Shown in pieces: positions 1 to 9,400 of a stretch of DNA of 64,000 nucleotides. Source of the DNA: Certhia americana (taxonomy: Eukaryota; Chordata; Aves; Passeriformes; Certhiidae); assembly GCA_018697195.1 (NCBI GenBank), contig CM031870.1, forward strand, positions 2,419,984 to 2,483,983, given 5' to 3'. The notes under the pieces were generated by a model, which did not search any database, had not been told where the DNA came from, and saw only the letters and a program-made list of their open reading frames with translations. Made by a program: the position numbers and the translations under genes. How positions within the stretch are numbered: the stretch's first letter is position 1; each line of letters starts with the position of its first letter.

Positions 1-111
1 ATAGCCAGAGGTTGTGGAGAGACCAGAAGTTTCGATATGTCCACCCACGGGCCAGGCTGAGTGTGTGCCCATCTGGCTCAGCCAGGGTGACGTTCTGAAA
101 TTCTTCAGGCT
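1..111 (+). other. Possible fragment of an upstream coding exon of the same unknown gene
   Basis: From position 3 an open frame reads SQRLWRDQKFRYVHPRARL and stays open to a TGA at 109-111. A candidate donor (AGG|GTGAC) falls at about 95-100. Reading as an exon is plausible because the peptide is not low-complexity and a candidate terminal exon follows at 254. No start, acceptor or homology can be checked because the window begins here. Confidence 0.15.
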
Positions 112-253
112 GCAGAGATGGTGGCGGGTGGGACTTGGCTCTAGATCCTTTCAGGTCACCCAGCCCTTTCCTACCTCCCTGTAGCTGCCACGGGAGAGAT
201 GGCTCAGCTCAAGGGACCTGAGCAAACATGTTTTACACCCTTTCTTCCCTCAG

Positions 254-416
254 AGTTCCCAACTTTCCCTCCTGCTGGAGACAGTTGCTGGCACTTCACC
301 TGCAATTAGCTGATGACCTGGAAAGTCACCTCACTGAGCTGCTTATGGAATCAAGCCACCGCCGGGAATTAGTGATGTCCTTGGCAAAGGAGATGGCTGC
401 AGCTCTTGGGATTTAG
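254..416 (+). CDS. Putative 3'-terminal coding exon of an unidentified upstream gene (partial)
   Basis: A pyrimidine-rich tract ending in CAG at 251-253 is followed by an open frame that runs to a TAG stop at 414-416. The last ~37 residues contain the segment ADDLESHLTELL followed by ESSHRRELVMSLAKEM, then end in AAALGI. They read as an amphipathic, probably coiled-coil C-terminus and have natural-looking codon choice. With this acceptor the exon would be entered after two bases of a split codon; a second possible acceptor is the AG at 308-309. The gene would lie upstream and transcribe toward FBXL18. I do not recognise the protein, and no function is assigned. It is not beta-actin, the gene 5' of FBXL18 in human. 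A chance ORF cannot be excluded. Confidence 0.4.
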
Positions 417-2194
417 CCCTGAAGGGCCTCATTGTCTCTCAGCTGTGTCAGGGACATTTGACCAGAAACGGTCTCTGGATGGGGAGGGTCCTGTTCTCTC
501 GTTAGAGAGCATGTGCTCCTCCAGGAGAGGAGCCAGCTGGCTCTGTGCAAAATACCCAGGGAATCTCAGAGTATTCAAACTAAACTGGCCTCCTAGCAGA
601 AGTCCCCTTGGAGGATGCAAAGCACCAGCTTTAGAAAATGGCCATTCCAAGGTACTCATTCAAGGTGTTGGTTGTGCTTAGGGCAGGAGCAGTCTTGGTC
701 TCTGAAGTCGTTCTTTGCAGGACTGCAGACCTGGAGCCTGCCCTGACTTGCATTATACCCATCTGTAATCCACTTTAGCAGGCCTTACAGTATTAAACCA
801 TATCAGGGATTGAGAATCACTTCCAGCAGTGGAGCTAACAATCCACCCAAGCATACCAAGTGCTGTGGCTGCTGCAATCAGTTGGGCTTTAGTCAAGCTG
901 ACAAAGAGATGTTCAGGCTGTTACCAGTCTTAAGAAGAATCAGAGGAGAGAACAAAATCCCCAGGACAGAGTGGCCTTGAATTTTAAGATATTTTGTTTT
1001 ATACAGGGCAAAATATCTTGATAGTGGTAATTTGTTTGCCTGTCTGGACTAGGACAGCATGATACGTGCCTGCCTTGTTTGGGCTAGGAAAACGTGTATT
1101 GGTTGTAAGATGACCAAAATCTACCCACATGAAGAGCATTCCTGAAGTGAGGCACAGCAAGGAGTGTTTCCCCTATCACCATCTGGCCACCTCCCAGGGC
1201 CGTGAAGAGAAATGCCAGAGTTTGGTGTAGATGTTCAATTCCTTCCTCCTTTACTGCCAGCTTCTGCCTCGCGTTCAACCTCCATGTCTGATCTGCATCA
1301 ACACACTGCTTGCTTATTTGGTGGATCACAAAATACAGCTCCTCTTACAAAGCCTCGTTTCTCCTCAGGAACCTCTTACACCACCCTCTGTTCCCAGTAC
1401 TTATTTGGGGTTGTCAGCTGCTCTCTGGTCCCTGTACACCCCAGTGCTGGAGGGAACCCATGGCTACTCTAAACACTAGCTGCTCCAGCCACCCTGGCTC
1501 TCTGGGCAGGGCCTTCCCTCTGCCTTTGGGACTCACTGATGGTTTTATTTATCATTTGCATTGTAAATGCAGGTCTCCTCCACCCTGGTCTCTGCTTTCC
1601 TGGTGACTACAAATATGGTAGGTTGGTATCTTTCCCAGATGTCAAACAAGTTGGTCTTGACTGAAAAGCCTCCGGATTTAATTTGTGATTACCTTTTATT
1701 TAAGTGAAACACATGACAAACAAAGCAGGTACAGATCCTCTACAGAGGCTCTCCCTCGTCTGAGAGCTAAAAATGGTTTTCCTCTTTGACTCCAGAGCTC
1801 TCTCACAAGCCTAGAAGCAAAATACATAATCAAGACTTGAGGCACTTTCTATTTCGAAGTGAAACCCCCAATTTACCCTTAATGTAATTCACGGCCTTAA
1901 ATGGCAACAATCAAGCAGGAAGAAAATAGCAATGTATTCATCTTCCTTTATGGGTCATCTTTAAAACACATTTTCTATGAACAAAATTCCTGAAGCATAC
2001 ACGTAACTGGAAATTCCAGCGCTCTGGTCCTGTCTGTACTTGAGATTTGGGATAGAAGCTGTGTGGAGCTACACTGCTGGAGCCAGCTGCTCCCCTTGGA
2101 CATGGCTGTGTGCGATGGCTGTGGTCACAGCAGCAGTCACAGCAGCCCTGGTTGATTCTGCCTGACCCTCTGCACACCACTGAAGGGTGGGATG
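417..2194. other. Putative 3'UTR and intergenic sequence before FBXL18
   Basis: Noncoding sequence follows the candidate terminal exon. An ATTAAA hexamer at 792-797 could be the polyadenylation signal of that upstream transcript. The rest is unique-looking, moderately AT-rich DNA with no convincing exon, RNA gene or repeat. Confidence 0.35.
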
Positions 2195-2425
2195 GTGATA
2201 TTGGGAAGAAATTCTTCCCCATGAGGGTGGGGAGGCCCTGGCACAGGTTGCCCAGAGAAGCTGCAGCTGCCCCGTCCCTGGAAATGTCCAAGGCCAGGTT
2301 GGACAGGTCTTGGAGCAACCTGGGATAGTGGAAGGTGTCCCTGGCCGTGGAATCGAGATGCAACGAGACTATTTTTTTAATGGTTTGCTTTGGAACTTTT
2401 AAGTTCCAATCCAAACCATTCTAGT
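2195..2425 (+). mobile_element. CR1 LINE 3'-end fragment
   Basis: The block from GGGAAGAAATTCTTCCCC through the 'gagggtggggaggccctggc' motif, the 'aggccaggttgga' motif and 'cttggagcaacctgg' is the recognisable 3' region of avian CR1 elements. It ends near the typical AACCATTCTA tail at 2416-2425. It is 5'-truncated with no coding capacity, as is normal for CR1 copies. Orientation is plus. Confidence 0.8.
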
Positions 2426-2432
2426 ATTTAGT

Positions 2433-2990
2433 AGTGTGGCCAGCAGGACCAAGGGCAGTGATTCTGCCCCTGTACTCGCAGCTGGAGAGCCCACACCTCA
2501 AGTGCTGTGTCCAGTTCCAGGTCCCTCAATCCAAGGCAGCCACTGAGGCACTGGAGCGTGTCCAGAGAAGGGAATGGGGCTGAGGAAAGATCTTGAGCAC
2601 CAGGAGTGGCTGAGGAAGCTGGACAGGGTGCTCAGCCTGGAGAAAAGGAGGCTCAGGGGGGACCTTCTGCTCTGCACAACTCCCCGACAGGAGGGTGTAG
2701 CGAGATGGGAGTCGGGCTCTGCTCACGGGGAACAACGGGCAGGATGAGAGGAAATGTTGTTAAGCTGTGCCAGGTTGGACATCAGGAGGAATTTCTTCAC
2801 AGAAAGGGTTGTCAGGTATTGGAAGGGGATGCCCAGGTGGGCAGTAGAGTCACCGTCCCTGGAGGTGTTTAAGGAAAGCCTGGACAAAGCACTCAGTGCT
2901 TTGGTCTGATTGACACGGTGGTGTTCGCTCAAAGATTAGACTCGATGAACTCAGAGCACTTTTCCAAAGATCCCGCAGTTCTCTGACTCC
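2433..2990 (+). mobile_element. CR1 LINE 3' region abutting the FBXL18 promoter
   Basis: A longer CR1 remnant begins with 'gtgtggccagcaggacca' and continues through 'gtgtccagagaaggg', 'cagcctggagaaaaggaggct', 'aggttggacatcaggaggaa' and 'attagactcgatgaactcag'. These are landmarks of the CR1 ORF2 end and 3'UTR. It is not intact. Its end lies within tens of bases of the CpG-rich FBXL18 promoter, directly after another CR1 fragment at 2195-2425, so two insertions stack upstream of the gene. Confidence 0.85.
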
Positions 2991-3480
2991 ACCGCCCCGC
3001 CACTCCCACCATGGCGGGGCCGCCCTCAAGATGGCGCCGCGCCGAGGCCGAGCCACACTCAAGATGGCGGCGCGGGGCGGGCGCTGCCGCGGAACCGGGT
3101 CATGGCCGCGCCGGAAGAGCCGTGAGGCGGCCGGGCCGGCGGGAGCGAGCCCGGGACGCGGCCGCTGCGAGCGGGGCCCGGCAAGGCGGTGGCGGCTGCG
3201 GCGGGACCGCGCGGCTGCCGCCATGTTCCGCTGCGGAGAGGTGAGTCGGGGCTTGTGGAGCTCAGCTCGCCTCCCGCTTCCCCTCAGGGCGCCGGTCACA
3301 GGGGCTGCTGCGGGGCTGGGGGAGCCCGCAGCCCTCAGGGTGGGAGCCGGGCTCGGGGCAGGGAGGGGCCAGGGCGCCGGTATCGGCCTCAGCGGGTGTC
3401 TCGGGGGGCTCACGGGGGCTGTGGGGTGGAGCAGCCCCGCTTCCCCTCAGGAGCTGCCCTGGCGTTAGTGCCGGTTTGGG
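2985..3480 (+). promoter_or_regulatory. FBXL18: CpG-island promoter of FBXL18 with YY1- and ETS-like sites
   Basis: CpG density rises abruptly at about 2990 and fades by about 3480, spanning the first coding exon. The YY1-type core AAGATGGCG occurs twice, at 3029-3037 and 3061-3069. An ETS-like CCGGAAG lies at 3111-3117. No TATA box is evident, which fits a TATA-less housekeeping promoter. The exact transcription start cannot be read from sequence; it probably lies between the YY1-like sites and the ATG at 3223. Confidence 0.7.
3223..3240 (+). CDS. FBXL18: FBXL18 coding exon 1 (MFRCGE)
   Basis: The ATG at 3223 sits in an excellent Kozak context (GCCGCCATG). It encodes six residues, MFRCGE, before a GTGAGT donor at 3241, and the intron phase is 0. 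As I recall it, human FBXL18 begins MASSGE followed by an acidic residue, so six residues ending GE fits the start choice. The same frame is open further upstream, with ATGs at 3031 and 3064. These would add about 64 or 53 Arg/Ala/Gly-rich residues if the transcript starts early enough. Confidence 0.8.
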
Positions 3481-6400
3481 TTCTGGTTTTGCCGTTAAGG
3501 TGCGAGTGTGTTGCACAAGAGCTGTGGGTGATGTTGGACTGCAGTGTTGGTGTGCGTCTGTATGTGTAAACAGATATATATAGCCGTATATGTATGTATA
3601 TATGCATGGTTATGTAACTGTTAAGGTTATTGAAACGGGTGGCGCTTGGAGGAAGGATGTAGAAGGAGATTGCTGTTATATATTTAGGACGGGATCATGG
3701 CCTGTCACTTTTCCAGTGGCAAAGTAAGTAGAATGAATGGAAATGTTAGCCATCGATTAAAAACCAAGTGAAAGTACCATGGTTTCATGTGAAGCTTTGC
3801 ATTACCGCCGTATTCTCCTTTTTTTTTTTTTTCCCCACCAGGAGGTTGTAGGTGAGGAGAGTGAGGAGGAAAGCAATGGAGTCAACTTGATGGAGTTCTC
3901 AGATGAGATCCTTCTGCACATCCTCAGCTATGTCCCTTGCACAGACCTGGTCCTGAATGTCAGGAGAACCTGCAGGAAACTTGCAACACTTTGCCTTGAC
4001 AAGAGTCTAACACATACAGTTCTGCTTCAGAAGGACTATAAGGTGGGGAGAGTAGCTTACTTCTTCTGTGTGCTGTGAAGACAAATATGACTTTTGAAAA
4101 ACAATGCCAAGAAGTAGAACTTTCCAGTGTGTATGCATGAATAGACTGCTCCTGAACTCTGAAATCAAGTACACAATAAGCTGTTTTATAAAAGCATTTA
4201 TTTTCCAGAATGCTTTGTTAGAACAGCTCTATGCTCCCTTATTTATACAAAATACTGTCAGTGAAAATTTAACTTCTCCATATTTCTGGAAGTTAAAATG
4301 AAAGTAAACACGACCCTTTGTTTGTAACTGTGGTTATGTAAAGTTACTGTTTTCTCAAAATATATTTTCCGTGTTGTTGTATAAAAAAATCTTGTGCATG
4401 TTGCTGTCAGGCACAGTCAGCAAAGCCAGAAATTGCGTGCATGTTACAACAAAAATAAAGCTTGGGCAGGAAGGGTGTTATATTCAATGAGAACTGTATC
4501 AGCCAGCTGAGGCAGGAGAAAGCCCCCTATACTTATTTTCAAAAGAGGAAACTGCATGAAGAAGAATGGAAGCATTCTTCTTTCAATTTGAGTTTCTGCA
4601 CATAGCCAGTTCTGCTGAAATTGCTTTGCTGGTAGAAAATGGAGGTGGTTTTCTCTTCCGCTCTCAGCTGCTGAGCTGTCTGTAATGCAGAACTGCAGAA
4701 AGAAAAGGAAGTGTAATCCTAAGATCCCAAAGCATGGCAGACTGAGCTGCCAGCAGTGTGATAATTCTTAGGCTGTGCTGCCACCCCCAAACCTTTGGAT
4801 GAGCCACGTAATCCAAGTACCAGCCACTCTTATCCCTGGGAAACTGAGTCAGTGCCCACCGCTGCCATATCTCTCACTGAACGTGGTTTTGTTTGGGTGC
4901 AGGTAAACAAAGACAAAGTGAAGCAGCTGATGAGGGACATTGGAAAGGAGATCTACCAGCTGAACATGGCCGGCTGCTACTGGCTGCCCAGCTCCACCAT
5001 CGACCACGTAACACGGTGCAAGAACCTGGTGAAGCTGAACCTGTCCGGGTGCCACGTCACCTCCCTGCGGCTCTCCAAGATGCTCTCCACGCTGCAGCAC
5101 CTGCGCTCCCTGGCCATCGATGTGAACCCGGGGTTTGATGCCAGCCAGCTGAGCAGTGAGTGCAAAGCCACCCTCAGCCGTGTCTCGGAGCTGAAGCAAA
5201 CCCTTTACACGCCCTCGTACGGTGTCGTCCCGTGCTGCACCAGCCTTGAGAAACTGCTGCTTTACTTTGAGATCCTCGATCGCTCCCGGGAGGGGTTTAT
5301 GCTCTCTGGGCAGCTGATGGTGGGCGAGAGCAACGTGCCCCATTACCAGAACCTCCGCATCTTCTACGCCAGGCTGGCTCCTGGCTATGTCAATCAGGAG
5401 GTGGTGAGGCTGTACTTGGCAGTGCTGAGTGATCGGACACCTGAGAACCTCCACGCCTTCCTCATCTCTGCCCCCGGCAGCTTTGCGGAGACGGGAGCCA
5501 CCAAAAACCTCCTGGACTCCATGGCCCGAAATGTACGTCTGGATGCTTTACAACTGCCCAAAGCCTGGATTAACGGCTCTGGGCTCCTGCAACACTTGAA
5601 GTTCAACAACCCTTTCTACTTCAGCTTTAGCCGATGCACCTTATCTGGTGGGCACCTGATCCAGAGGGTCATTAATGGTGGGAAGGATCTCAAAAGCCTG
5701 ACCAGTTTGAATCTCAGTGGCTGCGTTCACTGCCTGGCCCCAGAGTCCTTGTTTCGGAAAGCGGAAGATGACATTGACAGCAGCATTTTGGAAAGCCTGG
5801 TAGTGTCTTGCTGCAACCTGAGACACCTGAACCTCTCTGCAGCTCACCATCACAGCTCTGAAAGCATAGGGAACCACCTGTGCCAGCTCCTGTCCAGGCT
5901 AAAGCACCTGCTCTCATTAGCACTACCAGTTTGCTCCATCACAGATGTTGCAGCAAGCGTGGAGAAGCCTCCCACCACACCTAATTTAGTGCCCCAAACA
6001 TTTGGAAGGAAAGTTCGGATTGGGATACAGACATATCCAAGGAACTTAGGGGACCAGGCAAATCAGAAGATTGAGTCTTCAGTGTTTTGGGCTCTGATGG
6101 GAAGCCTGCGATTTTTGGAAACCTTGGAGATAATTGGGTCCAGTTTCTCCTCTGCCATGCCCCGCAACGAGCCAGCAATTCGGAACTCGTTGCCTCCCTG
6201 TGTCCGGGCACAGAGCGTGGGGGATTCAGAGGTGGCTGCCATTAGCCAATTGACTTACCTGCAGAGCCTCACCTTAGCACAGCTGCCAAATATTCTCACG
6301 GGCTCTGGGCTTGTCAACATCGGGCTGCAGTGCCAGCACCTGCGGACTCTTTCCTTGGCCAACCTGGGCATGATGGGCAAGGTGGTCTATATGTCTGCTC

Positions 6401-9400
6401 TCATGGACATGCTGAAACACTGCAAGTGTTTGAGAGATCTCAGGTGAGGGGCTGCCCTTGAACATCTCCCATTTTGTTTGTGGATCTCCAGAAATGTGAT
6501 GTGTGGTTTATTGTGGCTGCTGTTAAAAGTGTTCCGGTCCAGAGTAGCTGCAATGGCTTGAAAACTGGATATGTTCCTTCCTTACTTGTGGAGAAGGGGA
6601 AGGCATTGCATGTTGTCCTTGAGGGCTCAGGATATGCCCTTTAACCAGTGTTTTAGGAGCAAAAAGTGCTGTGACTGCCTTCCTTTTAGATAAGAGTGCA
6701 TGCTGCTTATTTTGGAGCTAGCAGCTTGTCAGGGCTGGTTAAATACTACATTTCTTTGCTGACTTTTTGGCTTTGTGTACATGCACACCTCTTAAATTTC
6801 CGGGAAGGAAGAGACTCCTACACTGTCTAGATAATGTAGAATTTTCTTTGGGTTTCCTAATGAGATATTTTTCTGCGTTGGGTTTATTTGAAAATCTCGC
6901 CTCTTTAATTTTTTATTTCTTTTCTTTATAATGTACTGAGAACATTCCAGATTTAGAGTTTGTCCTGTTGGTGTTCCTCTCCTGGTAGGATTTAAAAGAG
7001 CCTACCAAGGGTCTGATCCTAAAGAGTGCACAAAGGAGTTTCATGGTAGTCAAAATGTGCTTGTGAAAGGAAACTGTGATGGTTGCACTAGTCCATATAA
7101 ACACAAACATTATCCCTTTAGAGAGGTGGGGTTTTTCTTTTTTTTTTTTTTTTTTTTTTTTTCCAAATCAGCCTCTTTCAGTTAAACTGCAGAACCTGTC
7201 AATCCCATGGTCCCTCTTTGTTCACAAAGCTCCAAAGTGCTGTGCAGCTGAGACAGCAGGATCACAGCTCTGTTACTGTGGCTGAAATTACTGCTCATCA
7301 CCTGAGACTGGTGCTTGTGTGCCTGTCCACGATCCACCACAACAGTGAAGGGAGCTGGGAGAGCTAAAACACCTCAGGAGGGTGTTTTATTTTTCCACCA
7401 CTTCCCATTTATAACGAGGGAGGAGTGTGCTGCTCTCATCCAAGGGGTGGCAGCTGTTGGGAATTCGCTTGCTCAAGGTCTTGGGTTACGTGAATGTGTC
7501 TTTAACCTTGAGGAGAGTAAACAGGAGGAACTGAGGGCTGGGGAAGGAGGTTTGGGTGTGCAGTGTTGCTTTGCTCATCCTAGGCCCTGTAGCTTCCTGA
7601 GGCTTTTGAAATGGAGGCCAAGAGTGATAAAGATGGGAGGTAGGGCAGTGGCTGGGATAAAACACAGGGCTGTCTCCTTTTCCGTTTGGGTGGAAGCTGT
7701 CACTCTTCCTCCCTGAGTAAAGTCTAAGGTATTATATTGGCTTAAGATGGTTTTAGAAATTAGCGTTTCCTCCTGATAACGTAGTTTCCTTTCGATTTGC
7801 CCAATTCCCTGCTGTTTCCACCCTTTTTTCCCTTCCCAGTTTTCCAGGCTGAGGAACAAGTTTAAGGGGCTATTCCAAAGCAACATTGCCATCTAGCGAG
7901 TGCAGGGCGGCATTTCAGGTGTGGCTGGTGTGTGCCAGAGATTCACCTGGATCCTGGAAATTCCGTGCTTTTTGTCCTAAATTTACAGTGCCCCAAAAAT
8001 GATGTCGAAAAACTGAAGAGGCTTAATATGAATTATAATTCATATTCTTAATATGAATTTTTACTTATTACCCGAAGTGCAGATACGCTTTTAGGATCTC
8101 TTCAGGCAATGCCCCCTGACAGCAGTTACAGCCTGGGACTTAAACAGAATTTATCAATTAACAGGATTAAGTTGCTGAGATACTCCTGCATACTACAAAG
8201 CCTGTGCAGAGATTACCCAGATCAAGTTGGGCCCGACAGCTTGTTATCACCTAATGGATTAACCCTCTTAGAGCTCTTGGCTTTCCTGACCCAATGACTG
8301 AGATTCCCAAGTGCTCTGAAGCCTGGTAGTAAATCTGCACTAAGCAGATGAACTCTCCTGGTGGCACGGGCCTCAAGCAAGTTCAGCTCCCTGCAGGCTG
8401 CTTTCTGTGAGGGAACCACCCACTTATGCTGCTGCTTAAAACACAGACCCCTTATTGGCCAGGTATGGCTTCACTGGGTCATTTTATTGTCCTGGATCAC
8501 CGTGATAGAGGACCCTGTCTCTTTTCCCTGAGCCAGGTATTTAAGGTAAAGGTTGGGTTGATGATGGTTGTTCTTCCTGGGGGAGAGCAGTAGCTCTGAT
8601 CCTTTGCCAGGGCTGGTTGTGGTCGCTGTGTTGGTCCCAGCTCTGCAGCAGCCTGTGTGCACTGTGGATTTTTCATGCCTGCTTCTCACTGAAGATATGA
8701 CCAGTTTGGCCAGTGTTTGTACACTGGAGCAGAAGGTCCCTAAATCCACACCACCTGTTTGATGAATATCAGGTACAGAAGCCAGGCTGTGCTCTTGGGA
8801 CCAGAATGGATCTGCTGCTCAGACCCAAGGCTTGTCTTACCCACCACACTTTGTGGGAAAGTTGCACAACCAGGGTTACTCCAGGGTTACTCCCTGTAGG
8901 CGCCAGAATTCCGCAGTTTAGAGCCTTTCTGCCTATTTGTGCCCTCGTCCTTCAGGACTGGAGGCACTGCTCGATCCATTTGCCAGCCCCCCTCCATGAA
9001 TGTGCTGTATCCAAGGCGTGAATTGCCCATTGAGTTGTTTTTTGTTTATTCCTGCAGGCTGGAACAGCCGTACTTCTGTGCGGGTGCCCAGTTCTTCCAG
9101 GCACTGAGTCACTGCTCCTCTCTCCAGCGGCTTTGCATCGTCTCCCGGAGCGGGACTCTGCAGTCTGACGCAGTGATGTCATTCATGGCCAGCTGCCTTG
9201 AGGTCATCATGTGCCACATGTTTATGGGAGAATCTCTTACCGTTTGCAAAAATCTCCAGCAGTCCATTGTCCGGAGGTGAGTGCCGAAAGGGGTGGATGT
9301 GGGATTTCTGGAGCTGGTGGAGATTTATCTCCATTCCCTGGCTTGCCAAGGTTTATATGGCTTGGAGCTCTTGTTCCAAGGAGCTAATAGGTAATGTGTA

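Noticed and set aside
1..3000. ACTB (the human neighbour 5' of FBXL18)
   Set aside because: No actin-like peptide in any frame of this segment.
2850..3413. 187-aa minus-strand ORF across the FBXL18 promoter
   Set aside because: Made of CpG-island and CR1 sequence read antisense; Arg/Pro/Ala-rich, with no sign of a divergent gene.
4795..4902. In-frame upstream extension of FBXL18 exon 3
   Set aside because: A clear acceptor at 4901-4902 joins exon 2 in phase and the protein matches the family only from 4903.
4849..5454. 201-aa minus-strand ORF
   Set aside because: Antisense shadow of FBXL18 exon 3.
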